The notes under the pieces: generated by a model
Databases searched by the model: none
The model's input: the letters and a program-made list of their open reading frames with translations, nothing else
What the model was told of the DNA's origin: nothing
Translations under genes and position numbers: made by a program
DNA from: Flagellimonas sp. 389
GTDB lineage: Bacteria > Bacteroidota > Bacteroidia > Flavobacteriales > Flavobacteriaceae
Length of the DNA: 64,000 nucleotides
Direction of reading: 5' to 3'
NCBI RefSeq assembly: GCF_018449435.1
Contig: NZ_JAHCMU010000017.1
Span: 62,001 to 126,000 of the forward strand
In this document: positions 16,734 through 26,381 of the stretch, piece by piece
Layout: each line of letters opens with the position of its first letter
How positions within the stretch are numbered: position 1 is the first letter of the stretch

Positions 16734-17450
16734 CTATAAATTTTGGGTATAGTGGATATAATCCTTTATGATGATTCCAACAAAGTCAATAGGTTTTAAC
16801 TGTGTATTGATACCGGTCACTTCCTTAATTCGCTTTTCCAAGGAGATAATTATATTGTGGTCACCATTTAATTTTGACTTATCGTACAGTTCTTTGATCG
16901 TCCGCATTTCGGGGTCTTTAAATATGGTCACTTGGGGAAATTGAGGTTGATAATCTTCGGGCAATTCCCTTAGCAAAGTATCTCGCAGAGAAATCTTTTT
17001 CTTTTCGCTTATCACAGTTGTCCCTGCTGCAATATCACCCATTCGCTGACCATTTCCCCGAATCAAAATGGTTAGAACGGCTCCTCCACCAGAGGTTAGG
17101 CTTACATCTATAATACGAAGCGCCCATCGTACAAAGTAATTTGAAAAGCTTGGTTTGGAACCATCTAGCTTTACCACTCTTAACGACATTAGTCCCTTCC
17201 CGATAGTCTTTCCATCTGAGAATGTTTCAAAGAGCAAATAGTATAAAAATGCAGGCAGGCTCAATACCAAATAATAAGCCCATTTGTCGGCAATATCAAT
17301 ATCCAAAGAAATTAAAAGTATGAAAATCAAAATGGTATAGATGACAATCACTAAACTGTCTATAAGATATGCCAGCATACGTTCGCCCAAATTGGAAGTA
17401 TTTTGACTTATGCTTATATTTTGGGCAGTTTCTATTTGAAATTGATTCAT
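16734..17450 (-). CDS. RDD family membrane protein
   Basis: A 238-residue inner-membrane protein with the RDD hallmark residues: Arg24 and Asp31 in RMLAYLIDSLVI, the FETFSDGKTIGKGLMSLRVV stretch and RMGDIAAGTTVI. It has four hydrophobic segments and a soluble C-terminal tail of about 90 residues. RDD proteins are often adjacent to SpoIIM/MoxR/DUF58 clusters, as here, where it is divergent from the SpoIIM-like gene with 35 bases between starts. Some RDD proteins act as transporters, but no function can be fixed here. Confidence 0.88.
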   Translation of the reverse strand: MNQFQIETAQNISISQNTSNLGERMLAYLIDSLVIVIYTILIFILLISLDIDIADKWAYYLVLSLPAFLYYLLFETFSDGKTIGKGLMSLRVVKLDGSKPSFSNYFVRWALRIIDVSLTSGGGAVLTILIRGNGQRMGDIAAGTTVISEKKKISLRDTLLRELPEDYQPQFPQVTIFKDPEMRTIKELYDKSKLNGDHNIIISLEKRIKEVTGINTQLKPIDFVGIIIKDYIHYTQNL

Positions 17451-17485
17451 ATTTTAGTTTCTTTACTAATAAACCATCATATTTA

Positions 17486-18463
17486 ATGCGTGAGGCTGCT
17501 TTTGTAAAGCAAAATAAAGATAAATGGGTTGCTTTTGAAAATGTTCTAAACAATAAAGACAAGCTCCAACCCGATAAGCTCTCTGACCTCTACATTGAAA
17601 TCACGGACCATCTTAGCTACGCAAAGACTTTTTACAAGGGCAGTAACACCGAATTTTATTTAAATTCCCTGGCCTCTCAGGCACACCAAAAGATTTATAA
17701 GACCAAACGAGAATCCAAAAATCGAATCATAACATTTTGGAAAACAGAATTTCCAAGTATGTTTTACAATCACCATAGGGAATTATTGATATCATTCCTT
17801 GTTTTTACATTTTTTGTAACTGTCGGTGCTTTTTCTGCGGCAAATGAAGGTGATTTTGTCCGCTCTATTTTAGGAAACGGTTATGTGAACATGACGCTGG
17901 AAAATATTGAAAAAGGAGACCCTATGGCCGTTTACAAACAACAGGGCGAATTCAATATGTTTTTGGGCATTACCATTAATAATATAAAAGTGGCCATTTA
18001 TGCATTTGCTTTCGGTATTTTTTTAGGTATTGGTACACTAATGGTCATGTTACAAAACGGAATAATGTTGGGAAGCTTCCAATATTTTTTCTATGAAAAA
18101 GGATTATTATGGGAGTCGGCTCGCACTATATGGATTCATGGTACCATCGAGATATCGGTCATCATAATCGCAGGATGCGCTGGGTTGGTCCTTGCCAATG
18201 GCATATTGTTCCCTGGCACCTATACTCGACTGGAGTCTTTTAAGAAAGGCGTAAAAAATGGATTGAAAATAATGGCAAGTACCGTTCCCTTTTTTATCAT
18301 AGCTGGTTTTTTAGAGGGTTTTGTCACAAGACATACCGAAATGCCAGACTGGCTCGCTATACTTATCATATTGGGTTCTCTGGGCCTTATTCTATTCTAT
18401 TATATCATATACCCTAACCAACTGAAAAGAAAAAGACAACATGCAACAACCACAATACATTGA
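17486..18463 (+). CDS. Stage II sporulation protein M-like membrane protein
   Basis: A SpoIIM-family (DUF95) integral membrane protein, 325 residues from the start chosen at 17486 (MREAAFVKQNKDKW). An earlier in-frame start at 17369 would run through the divergent RDD coding sequence and is unlikely. A soluble helical N-terminal domain (about 1-100) is followed by about five membrane helices, including the family-typical NNIKVAIYAFAFGIFLGIGT and WIHGTIEISVIIIAGCAGL. The organism does not sporulate as far as the region shows; these proteins in Bacteroidota sit in MoxR/DUF58 operons. It overlaps the next gene by 23 bases. Confidence 0.88.
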   Translation: MREAAFVKQNKDKWVAFENVLNNKDKLQPDKLSDLYIEITDHLSYAKTFYKGSNTEFYLNSLASQAHQKIYKTKRESKNRIITFWKTEFPSMFYNHHRELLISFLVFTFFVTVGAFSAANEGDFVRSILGNGYVNMTLENIEKGDPMAVYKQQGEFNMFLGITINNIKVAIYAFAFGIFLGIGTLMVMLQNGIMLGSFQYFFYEKGLLWESARTIWIHGTIEISVIIIAGCAGLVLANGILFPGTYTRLESFKKGVKNGLKIMASTVPFFIIAGFLEGFVTRHTEMPDWLAILIILGSLGLILFYYIIYPNQLKRKRQHATTTIH

Positions 18464-19334
18464 GTTTAAAAAACAACGAGAACTGGGTGAAATACTCTCG
18501 GACTCTTTTGGGTTTATTAGAAATCAATTTAAGCCGTTCTTTGGGGCAATATTAAGAATTGTAGGTCCCTACTTATTGGTCATGCTTATCTCAATGGCTT
18601 TTTATATGTATACCATCGGAGATATTTTCAATTTTACGGCATTAAGCAATCCCAATGTCTTTGACAGCAATTTTTCACCCCTTATAATGATTCTTGCGGT
18701 TATTGCTTTGTTTGCAAGTTCTATAGCTGCCTATGTCCTAGCACAAGCCACTGTATTGATTTACATAAAATCGTACATCAATACAAAGGGAAATCCTGTT
18801 TTTGAAGACATCCAAAAAGAGGTATATGATTCATTCTGGGCATTTATCGGATTGGGTATTTTGGTTTCTTTATCAGTTGGGGCCGGGATGCTATTTTGTC
18901 TCATACCAGGCATTTATCTTGCTGTTCCGTTATCGCTATCCTTCGCTATTTTTGTTTTTTTAAAGAAGGACGTAATGGATTCTTATCAGTATAGCTTTAC
19001 ATTGATCAAAGAAAACTGGTGGATTACCTTTGCCACACTTTTAATTGTTTACATTATTGTTGCCATAGCTACATATGCTTTTAGTTTGCCAGCGGTGATT
19101 TACACATGGGCCAAGATGGGAATATTTTCGGGAGAAATGGATGCTGAAAGCTTTGGAATATTCAATGACCCTATCTACCTACTATTGAACATCATAAGTA
19201 CTTTGGTCCGCTTCTTAATGAATATTATACTTTTAGTGACAACCTCATTTATTTTCTTCAACCTTAATGAACTAAAGAATTTTACGGGTACGTACGAACG
19301 GATTGATAACCTGGGAAAATCTGGAGAGGACTAA
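18441..19334 (+). CDS. Polytopic membrane protein in the MoxR operon
   Basis: A 297-residue protein with a short soluble head (QRELGEILSDSFGFIRNQF) and about six hydrophobic helices, among them LVMLISMAFYMYTIG and FCLIPGIYLAVPLSLSFAIFVF. It resembles glycerophosphodiesterase-membrane-domain/DUF4013-like proteins often found between SpoIIM and DUF4129 genes. No catalytic motif is visible. Its start overlaps the SpoIIM-like gene and its stop abuts the DUF4129 gene with no gap, which implies translational coupling. Confidence 0.72.
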   Translation: MQQPQYIEFKKQRELGEILSDSFGFIRNQFKPFFGAILRIVGPYLLVMLISMAFYMYTIGDIFNFTALSNPNVFDSNFSPLIMILAVIALFASSIAAYVLAQATVLIYIKSYINTKGNPVFEDIQKEVYDSFWAFIGLGILVSLSVGAGMLFCLIPGIYLAVPLSLSFAIFVFLKKDVMDSYQYSFTLIKENWWITFATLLIVYIIVAIATYAFSLPAVIYTWAKMGIFSGEMDAESFGIFNDPIYLLLNIISTLVRFLMNIILLVTTSFIFFNLNELKNFTGTYERIDNLGKSGED

Positions 19335-20069
19335 ATGCTAAAAAAGTTGGTTTTAGGGTTTGTTCTTTTATGCTGGGGCAGTAGTTTTTCCCAGAACGAT
19401 TCTATTATCAAATACGACAGTTCTGAAATCACAACATTCGAAATTTCTGAAGAGGATTTAAGAACACATCAAGAAGATGAAAGCTTTGACTATGAGGTCG
19501 TCAAGGTGGAAAAAACATGGTGGGATGATATCAAAAACTGGTTGTATAGTGTTTTACGTCGTTTTTTTGAATGGCTTTTTGGGGTTGATGAAGCAGTTGG
19601 CTATCTGGCCTATTTTTTAAAAGCATTGCCCTACCTCCTTTTAGCAGTTCTATTATTTCTGATCATGCGTTTTTTTATCAAAGCCAACACCCGTTCTTTA
19701 ATCTACAGTCAGCAGAATCCTAATCTTGTTAATCTATCAGAGGAAGAACGTATTATTAAAACTCAGGACATACAAAAGCTCATCAAAGAAGCCCTAGCAA
19801 AAAACGATTACCGATTAGCCATCAGGTACTACTATCTTTTTATTTTAAAATTGCTTTCTGAGCGAGAGTTAATTGAATGGCAGCTCCAAAAAACCAATGA
19901 TGACTACATTAACGAACTTTCTGGCAGTACCCTAAAAAATGCTTTTGCAAAAGCGACATTACTGTACGATTATATTTGGTACGGTGAGTTTACCATAGAC
20001 CAACATAATTATTCAAAGGCCGAGGCCGTTTTCGCATCGCTTAAAAAATCAATTGCAACAGATGTTTAA
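19335..20069 (+). CDS. DUF4129 domain-containing protein
   Basis: A 244-residue protein with a signal peptide (MLKKLVLGFVLLCWGSSFS), a periplasmic acidic stretch, a membrane helix (about 93-112, YFLKALPYLLLAVLLFLIMRF) and a C-terminal cytoplasmic DUF4129 domain with RYYYLFILKLLSE and LLYDYIWYGEF. Family members occur with transglutaminase, MoxR and DUF58 genes. The function is unknown. It starts directly after the preceding stop and overlaps the following DUF4350 gene by 8 bases. Confidence 0.85.
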   Translation: MLKKLVLGFVLLCWGSSFSQNDSIIKYDSSEITTFEISEEDLRTHQEDESFDYEVVKVEKTWWDDIKNWLYSVLRRFFEWLFGVDEAVGYLAYFLKALPYLLLAVLLFLIMRFFIKANTRSLIYSQQNPNLVNLSEEERIIKTQDIQKLIKEALAKNDYRLAIRYYYLFILKLLSERELIEWQLQKTNDDYINELSGSTLKNAFAKATLLYDYIWYGEFTIDQHNYSKAEAVFASLKKSIATDV

Positions 20070-21276
20070 GAAAGGTTGGGTCTACATAGTAATAGCGATT
20101 ATCACATTAGGACTTATTTTTCTTATTGAATATAACAAGCCCAAGAAAATCAATTGGTCAGAATCTTATGTTTCCCATCACAAAATCCCTTATGGCACAT
20201 ATGTTTTCAATGATTTGATGGAGAAATATTTCCCCTCAAAAACGAAACAGGTTCGTAAACCTCCATTTGAATTCCTGAGCAGGAACGATTCTATTGAGGG
20301 CACCTATATATTCGTAAACAGATTCGTAGATTTTGGAGAAGCAGAGCTAAATACCTTGCTCGATTGGACCAGTAAGGGAAATACACTTTTTATTGCTTCG
20401 GATGGGTTTGAAGAGCAGTTATTGGATACTTTAAACCTTGAACAATACAGCATCTACAGTGGCGGGCAACTAAACCCTCTTTTTTATCATGAGCTGGTAA
20501 ATCCAGGATTACAAACGGATACCATTTCTTTTGAAAAGGACTATTATACACTTGCCTTTGATCAAATAGACACTCTAAATACAATTGTTTTAGGACAGGT
20601 GTACGCGAAACCGGACAGCACAGAAATCAACCCGAAAAACATAAATATCGTTAAACAACCTTTTGGGAACGGAGAAATTATTCTCTCCACATTTCCAAAA
20701 GCCTTTACCAACTACTTCATCCTTAAAGATGAAAATAAAGACTATACCGCAGGACTTTTATCCTACTTGGATAAAGGAAAATCCATTCTGATGGATAACC
20801 ACCATAAATCTGGAAAATCTTTTTATACCTCCCCTATGTACCTTTTTTTAAATACAAAAGAGCTGAAATGGGCGTACTATCTGGTCCTAATCGGTGCTTT
20901 GGTATACGTTATTTTTGAAGGCAAACGCAAGCAACGGGCAATACCTGTAGTTGCTCCTTTAAAAAACCAGACCTTGGCATTTACCAGAACAATTGCAGAC
21001 ATGTACTTTGAAAGTGGGGAACAAAAAAAAATTACGGAACATAAGGTGGCTTACTTTCTGGAATATATACGTACAAAGCTCTACATGGCCACACAAGATA
21101 TTGACGAATCATTTTTACGCAGACTTGCCACAAGAAGCAATAATACTTTGGAAGATGTACAACAATTGTTTGCACTTATTCACAACATGGAATCCAAAGA
21201 ACAGATTACTGATATGGAATTACAACAACTAAACAAAAAAATAGAAGCATTTAAAGCTAAGGTTGATGGAAAATAA
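20062..21276 (+). CDS. DUF4350 domain-containing membrane protein
   Basis: A 404-residue protein with an N-terminal membrane helix (VYIVIAIITLGLIFLIEY), an extracytoplasmic DUF4350 domain (about 25-250) that resembles a glutamine-amidotransferase-like fold with the SYVSHHKIPYGTYVFNDLM opening, a second helix (WAYYLVLIGALVYVIFEG near 270) and a cytoplasmic helical tail. I use the ATG at 20062; the in-frame TTG at 20053 is less likely. The overlap with the DUF4129 gene (ATGTTTAA) and an 11-base overlap with moxR show tight coupling. Confidence 0.82.
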   Translation: MFKKGWVYIVIAIITLGLIFLIEYNKPKKINWSESYVSHHKIPYGTYVFNDLMEKYFPSKTKQVRKPPFEFLSRNDSIEGTYIFVNRFVDFGEAELNTLLDWTSKGNTLFIASDGFEEQLLDTLNLEQYSIYSGGQLNPLFYHELVNPGLQTDTISFEKDYYTLAFDQIDTLNTIVLGQVYAKPDSTEINPKNINIVKQPFGNGEIILSTFPKAFTNYFILKDENKDYTAGLLSYLDKGKSILMDNHHKSGKSFYTSPMYLFLNTKELKWAYYLVLIGALVYVIFEGKRKQRAIPVVAPLKNQTLAFTRTIADMYFESGEQKKITEHKVAYFLEYIRTKLYMATQDIDESFLRRLATRSNNTLEDVQQLFALIHNMESKEQITDMELQQLNKKIEAFKAKVDGK

Positions 21277-22249
21277 TGATTTAAACTTTGATAACAGAGT
21301 TCCCTTAGAGGAGCTAAAAAATACAGTAGAACTCGTAAAAAAAGAATTGGGAAGTGTCATTATAGGGCAACGGCACTTTGTAGATCTATTGATTGTTTCC
21401 CTTTTGGTGGATGGCCATGCCTTGATAGAAGGTGTACCCGGAATTGCGAAGACCATTACTGCCAAACTGTTTGCAAAGACACTAAAAACAGATTTTAACA
21501 GGATACAGTTTACGCCAGATTTAATGCCAAGTGATATTCTGGGAACTTCTGTTTTTAATATGCAGACCTCAGCTTTTGAGTTTAAAAAAGGTCCCATTTT
21601 TTCCAATATCGTCCTAATAGATGAAATAAACAGGGCACCCGCCAAGACCCAAGCTGCACTGTTTGAGACTATGGAAGAAAGACAGGCTACTGTAGATGGG
21701 ACAACATATAAAATGGCCGAACCCTTTATGGTACTGGCAACACAAAACCCTATTGAACAAGAAGGCACCTATGCACTGCCCGAAGCACAGCTCGATAGAT
21801 TTCTTTTCAAGATTAAGGTAAACTATCCTTCAGTTGAGGAAGAGATTAAAATAATTGAAAGCCATCATGGGCGAAAAGGTAAAAAACCTGAAGAAAACAT
21901 TAAAGCAGTACTTACTCCAAAAAAACTGGCAGAGTTCAAGAAGAATATTCATGATATCATCGTAGAGGAAAAAATCATCACTTACATTGCAAACATAATT
22001 ACCAGTACCAGAAACCATCCACATTTGTACTTGGGTGCTTCACCAAGAGCTTCCATTGCTACCCTAAATGCCTCAAAGGCTTTTGCAGCAATCTCGGGAA
22101 GGGATTTTGTAATTCCCGAAGATATAAAGAAAGCATTGGTCCCGGTCCTTAATCACAGAGTAATTCTAACTCCAGAAAGAGAAATGGAAGGAATGACCAC
22201 CGAAAGTGTCGTAACCATGATTATGGAATCTGTAGAAATTCCAAGATAA
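21266..22249 (+). CDS. MoxR family AAA+ ATPase
   Basis: A 327-residue cytoplasmic ATPase with Walker A GVPGIAKT (56-63), Walker B IVLIDEIN (115-122), the sensor-type ATQNPIEQEGTYALPEAQLDRF and an arginine-rich ASPRASI near 255. MoxR proteins act as chaperone-like assembly factors for partner complexes, usually with DUF58 or von Willebrand proteins, as the immediately following gene encodes. Start is the ATG at 21266, not the TTG three bases upstream. Confidence 0.95.
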   Translation: MENNDLNFDNRVPLEELKNTVELVKKELGSVIIGQRHFVDLLIVSLLVDGHALIEGVPGIAKTITAKLFAKTLKTDFNRIQFTPDLMPSDILGTSVFNMQTSAFEFKKGPIFSNIVLIDEINRAPAKTQAALFETMEERQATVDGTTYKMAEPFMVLATQNPIEQEGTYALPEAQLDRFLFKIKVNYPSVEEEIKIIESHHGRKGKKPEENIKAVLTPKKLAEFKKNIHDIIVEEKIITYIANIITSTRNHPHLYLGASPRASIATLNASKAFAAISGRDFVIPEDIKKALVPVLNHRVILTPEREMEGMTTESVVTMIMESVEIPR

Positions 22250-22253
22250 AGAA

Positions 22254-23585
22254 ATGCGCTTTCTAAGGTCATTTTATATTCATAATAGGATCTTTAAGTA
22301 TGTCGCAATTTTGGCGGCTAGCTTTGTCCTATCCTATTGGCTTCCTGAGCTATACCCCATAGCCTGGGTACTGGTCTTTATTCTTATGGTCCTTTTCGTC
22401 TGCGATTGCTACCTTTTATATGGTACAGCTAATGCTATCATAGGAAAACGAAGCACACCGCAAAAGCTTTCTAATAGTGATGACAACGAATTACAGACCG
22501 AGCTTGTTTCAAAATATCCTTTTAGAACAGGAGTTGTTGTGATTGATGAACTTCCCGTCCAATTTCAAAAACGTGATTTTGAATACAAAACATACCTCAC
22601 CAAAGGAGAAAAGTATCTGTTCAATTATACGGTTAGGCCCGTAGAACGGGGGGAATATATCTTCGGTAATTTGAATATATATGCCTCTTCCCCTTTGAGA
22701 ATTATAAAACGACGATATATATTCCAAAAAGACCAAATGGTTCCCGTATACCCATCCATCATACAGATGCAACAGTATGACTTTTTGGCGATAAGCAACC
22801 GTTTAAGCGAGTTTGGGCTAAAAAAAATACGGCGAATAGGACATACACAAGAGTTTGAACAAATAAAGGACTACATAAAAGGTGATGATATACGGACCAT
22901 TAATTGGAAAGCTACGGCAAAGAAAAACCAATTAATGGTCAACCAATACCAAGATGAAAAATCGCAACCCATCTATTCCATTATCGATACCGGCAGGGTG
23001 ATGAAAATGCCCTTTAACGGATTGAAGTTATTGGATTACGCCATTAATTCTACCCTTGCGTTTTCCAATGTAGCTTTAAAACGAAATGACAAAACGGGTA
23101 TGATCACGTTCTCCAAAAAAATTGAAACGTTTGTGCCAGCATTGCAAAAAATCTCCCACCTCAACACTATTTTAGAGAAATTATATAACATTACCACAGA
23201 ATTCACCGATTCGGATTTTGGTTTGCTTTATGCCCATCTAAAACGAAAGGTAAATCATAGAAGTTTACTTTTGTTATACACTAATTTTGAGCATATTTCA
23301 GCACTAAAAAGGCAACTTCCCTTCCTATTGGCCATTGCTAAAAAACATGTTCTTGTTGTTGTGTTTTTTGAAAATACAGAACTTGAATCCCTTATCAGTG
23401 AAGATGCCGAAGATTTGCAGACCATTTATCACAAAACAATTGCTGAAAAGTTTTCGTTGGAAAAAAGACTCATGCAAAAAGAGCTACAACAGTATGGCAT
23501 TCAAACCATTTTGACCAAACCGGAAAACTTGTCCATCAATACCATAAATAAATATCTTGAAATTAAAGCAAGAGGACTTCTTTAG
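22254..23585 (+). CDS. DUF58 domain-containing membrane protein
   Basis: A 443-residue protein with two N-terminal membrane helices (about 15-50), an extracytoplasmic beta-rich segment and a C-terminal cytoplasmic DUF58 domain with the signature GHTQEFEQIKDYIKGDDIRT followed by INWKATAKKNQLMVNQYQ. The DUF58 region leads into a von Willebrand-like fold (YSIIDTGRVM). It starts 4 bases after moxR and closes the operon. Likely a MoxR client acting at the inner membrane; the process is not known. Confidence 0.92.
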   Translation: MRFLRSFYIHNRIFKYVAILAASFVLSYWLPELYPIAWVLVFILMVLFVCDCYLLYGTANAIIGKRSTPQKLSNSDDNELQTELVSKYPFRTGVVVIDELPVQFQKRDFEYKTYLTKGEKYLFNYTVRPVERGEYIFGNLNIYASSPLRIIKRRYIFQKDQMVPVYPSIIQMQQYDFLAISNRLSEFGLKKIRRIGHTQEFEQIKDYIKGDDIRTINWKATAKKNQLMVNQYQDEKSQPIYSIIDTGRVMKMPFNGLKLLDYAINSTLAFSNVALKRNDKTGMITFSKKIETFVPALQKISHLNTILEKLYNITTEFTDSDFGLLYAHLKRKVNHRSLLLLYTNFEHISALKRQLPFLLAIAKKHVLVVVFFENTELESLISEDAEDLQTIYHKTIAEKFSLEKRLMQKELQQYGIQTILTKPENLSINTINKYLEIKARGLL

Positions 23586-23590
23586 TACTA

Positions 23591-24073
23591 TTAGTGAGAG
23601 CGGTAGTTGTTTATAAGACTTGAAGAAAGACCAAAAGACGTTAAGTTAGGTAATGTTTCTTCAGTAATAAAAAGTTTATCATCATACTGACTACTATGCA
23701 ACTTATTCAAATTAAAATGGGTTGCTGAGGAATCATGTTTAGGTATCTTATCACGCTTTTTGGAAAAAAGCTCAATGGCCACACCAACTGTTACTCCCCC
23801 TAAAATAGTTGCGAGCAAATCATCATTGTCCCAACCATTCTCTCGCTGACCGGCATCAACCGTTTCTTTGGCCAAACCGATTAACGTACCACCGGCAACA
23901 GCTCCCATAAAGGTCCAAACCCTGTTCCCATCAGAAGCATTTTTCGCAATACCTGCTCCTGCCAAGCCAAAAAGATTACCTCCTAGAAAGTGTAGTGCCT
24001 TATCACGTTCCACCTGACCGTGCAAGTGTACCGTAAGTATCAAAAGAAGAAATATAGGGGTTAGCTTTTTCAT
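23591..24073 (-). CDS. YfiM/DUF2279-like protein
   Basis: A 160-residue protein with a signal peptide ending TVHLHGQ and a core that fits the YfiM/DUF2279 pattern: DKALHFLGGNLFGLAGAGIA, a glycine-rich GAVAGGTLIGLAKETVD and NGWDNDDLLATILGGVTVG. The two central segments are hydrophobic enough to be membrane-associated. The C-terminal 50 residues are polar and specific to this protein. Function is unknown. It is convergent with the DUF58 gene, 5 bases apart. Confidence 0.7.
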   Translation of the reverse strand: MKKLTPIFLLLILTVHLHGQVERDKALHFLGGNLFGLAGAGIAKNASDGNRVWTFMGAVAGGTLIGLAKETVDAGQRENGWDNDDLLATILGGVTVGVAIELFSKKRDKIPKHDSSATHFNLNKLHSSQYDDKLFITEETLPNLTSFGLSSSLINNYRSH

Positions 24074-24105
24074 TACAATCGTAAATGTAAAGAAAGCTGA
24101 TTATT

Positions 24106-25050
24106 TTAAAAACTTTTGACTTCTTCTACTCCTTTATTAAACCCTGCCATCAAGTCTTCTACGATAGATGCTGCCGATTTAATTTCATGGATAAGTCCAG
24201 ATACTTGACCAATTTCCAGTTCCCCTTCATTCAAATCCCCTTCAAACATACCTCGCTTGGCCCTTGCCCTACCTAATAAATTTTTCAAATCTTCCACAGT
24301 TGCCCCATCAGCATAAGCATTTTGAACATCTTTATAGAATTTGTTTTTCAATAAGCGAACGGGAGCCAATTCCTTTAGTGTTAATTGTGTATCCCCCTCT
24401 TTTGCTGTTACGATCTGCTCTTTGAACAAATCATGTGAAGAACCTTCTACACTAGCAGCAAAACGACTACCTACTTGTACGCCATCGGCCCCCAGAACCA
24501 TTGCTGCCAACATGGCCCTCCCTGTAGCGATACCGCCCGCAGCAATCAAAGGAATATCAATTTCCTCTTTTACTGATGGAATTAGCACCATTGTTGTGGT
24601 CTCGTCCCTTCCATTATGTCCACCCGCTTCAAACCCTTCGGCCACGATGGCATCCACCCCGGCATCTTGAGCTTTTAACGCAAACTTCACACTACTGACC
24701 ACATGTACCACAGTAATACCATGGTTCTGTAGATGATTGGTCCACGTTTTTGGATTTCCCGCTGAGGTGAAGACAATCTTTATCCTACTGCTCAGAATGA
24801 TTTCCATCAATTCTTCAATGTTTGGGTACAACATGGGAATGTTTACGCCAAAGGGTCTATCGGTTGCTTTTTTACATTTTTCAATATGCTCTTTTAGAAC
24901 TTCTGGGTACATACTACCAGCTCCGAGCAGTCCCAATCCGCCGGCATTGGAAACCGCAGATGCCAAACGCCAGCCACTTGTCCAGATCATTCCTCCTTGT
25001 ACAATAGGGTATTTTACTCCAAAAAGCTGGGTAATCTTATTGTGCTGCAT
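24106..25050 (-). CDS. Nitronate monooxygenase / FabK-like flavoprotein
   Basis: An FMN-dependent TIM-barrel protein of 314 residues. The opening FGVKYPIVQGGM, GVNIPML, FTSAGNPKTW, the catalytic-loop EGFEAGGHNGRD with its histidine, and LIAAGGIATGRAMLAAMVLGA are the standard motifs of the 2-nitropropane dioxygenase family, which includes FabK enoyl-ACP reductases. Sequence alone does not separate the two functions; no fatty-acid genes are adjacent. It starts 3 bases after mnmA ends and is likely co-transcribed. Confidence 0.88.
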   Translation of the reverse strand: MQHNKITQLFGVKYPIVQGGMIWTSGWRLASAVSNAGGLGLLGAGSMYPEVLKEHIEKCKKATDRPFGVNIPMLYPNIEELMEIILSSRIKIVFTSAGNPKTWTNHLQNHGITVVHVVSSVKFALKAQDAGVDAIVAEGFEAGGHNGRDETTTMVLIPSVKEEIDIPLIAAGGIATGRAMLAAMVLGADGVQVGSRFAASVEGSSHDLFKEQIVTAKEGDTQLTLKELAPVRLLKNKFYKDVQNAYADGATVEDLKNLLGRARAKRGMFEGDLNEGELEIGQVSGLIHEIKSAASIVEDLMAGFNKGVEEVKSF

Positions 25051-25053
25051 ATA

Positions 25054-26244
25054 TTAAGAAATAATGCCTGAGCCAATTAGTTCATCACCTTTATACCACG
25101 CTACAAACTGGCCTTCGGTTATGGCAGATTGCTTTTCTTCAAAATCTACGTAAAGCCCACTCTCAGTTCTGTAAAGTATGGCTTTTTGCAAAGGTTGCCT
25201 ATAGCGGATTCTTGCTTCTACCTCCATCGTTTCATCAATCGTTAAAGCCAAATCTTCACGTACCCAATGAAGTTCGTTTTCACTTACAAATAGGGTGTTC
25301 CTTAAAAGCCCCGGATGAGACTTTCCCTGTCCCGTATAGATGATATTATTATCCACATCCGTATCAATTACAAAAAGTGGTTCTTTAGTTCCTCCAACAT
25401 TCAAGCCTTTGCGTTGTCCTGTTGTAAAATAATGCGCTCCTTGATGTTCCCCTACTACTTTCCCATCGGATAAAACATACGCCGGTTTCTTTGAGTAGTA
25501 TGCCAATTCCTCAGCTTTATCTTCAAATTCCGGTGACTCTGCTATAAAGTGGGATGCGGTATTCGGTACTTCAACAATAACACCTTTTTTGGGCTTCAAT
25601 TTTTGCTGCAAAAAATCCGGCAAATGTACTTTCCCTATAAAACACAGTCCTTGAGAATCTTTCTTATCGGCGGTAATCAAATCGTTTTCCGCTGCAATTT
25701 TTCTAACCTCTGGTTTGGTAAGCCCGCCAATTGGAAACAAGGTCTTGCTCAACTGCGCTTGGGAAAGTTGACATAAAAAATAAGATTGATCTTTATTCCC
25801 GTCTACACCCGATAACAACTGATAGGTTTCTGAGCCATTTTTATTCTTAATGATTCCCTTTCTACAGTAATGCCCTGTTGCCACAAAATCAGCCCCCAAT
25901 TGTAGGGCTATCTTTAGGAAGACATCAAATTTTATCTCACGATTACAAAGTACATCAGGGTTTGGCGTCCTCCCTCTTTCATATTCATTGAACATATAGT
26001 CCACTATCCGTTCTTTGTATACCTCGCTTAAATCCACTGTTTGAAAGGGTATACCTAATTTTTCAGCAACAATAAGTGCATCATTACTATCCTCTAACCA
26101 AGGACATTCATCAGATATAATTACGGAGTCATCGTGCCAATTCTTCATGAATAGACCAATAACTTCGTACCCCTGTTCTCTTAAAAGATAGGCCGTTACA
26201 CTCGAATCAACACCTCCTGAAAGTCCAACAACAACTTTTTTCAA
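25054..26244 (-). CDS. mnmA: tRNA-specific 2-thiouridylase MnmA
   Basis: Makes 2-thiouridine at wobble position 34 of tRNAs for Lys, Glu and Gln. The PP-loop is GLSGGVDSS at the N terminus; the catalytic cysteines are in [13 protein letters not shown] and [17 protein letters not shown] and the C-terminal beta domain are present. I choose the TTG at 26244 (reading [11 protein letters not shown]), 396 residues, because this matches the family start. A longer frame begins with a TTG at 26268 that coincides with the promoter -7 box. Confidence 0.94.
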   Translation of the reverse strand: MKKVVVGLSGGVDSSVTAYLLREQGYEVIGLFMKNWHDDSVIISDECPWLEDSNDALIVAEKLGIPFQTVDLSEVYKERIVDYMFNEYERGRTPNPDVLCNREIKFDVFLKIALQLGADFVATGHYCRKGIIKNKNGSETYQLLSGVDGNKDQSYFLCQLSQAQLSKTLFPIGGLTKPEVRKIAAENDLITADKKDSQGLCFIGKVHLPDFLQQKLKPKKGVIVEVPNTASHFIAESPEFEDKAEELAYYSKKPAYVLSDGKVVGEHQGAHYFTTGQRKGLNVGGTKEPLFVIDTDVDNNIIYTGQGKSHPGLLRNTLFVSENELHWVREDLALTIDETMEVEARIRYRQPLQKAILYRTESGLYVDFEEKQSAITEGQFVAWYKGDELIGSGIIS

Positions 26245-26265
26245 CTTACTTATCAATTTAGAGTG

Positions 26266-26273
26266 CAAAATTA
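26266..26273 (-). promoter_or_regulatory. Putative -7 box for mnmA
   Basis: On the reverse strand this reads TAATTTTG, an exact TAnnTTTG match, 21 bases upstream of the TTG start chosen for mnmA. No -33 box at 19-22 bases was seen. It shows that the TTG at 26268 is unlikely to be a start codon. Confidence 0.4.
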
Positions 26274-26381
26274 CGAATTATAGGTAGATTTTAATTTTAA
26301 CAAATGACTTCTTAAGATTACAAGCAACGCTTTCCACTTTTTTCATCTTCAAGAAAAGTAATAACCTAAACTAAATAACAA

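Noticed and set aside
17369..17485. Longer N terminus of the SpoIIM-like gene
   Set aside because: It runs antisense through the RDD start region and does not resemble the family.
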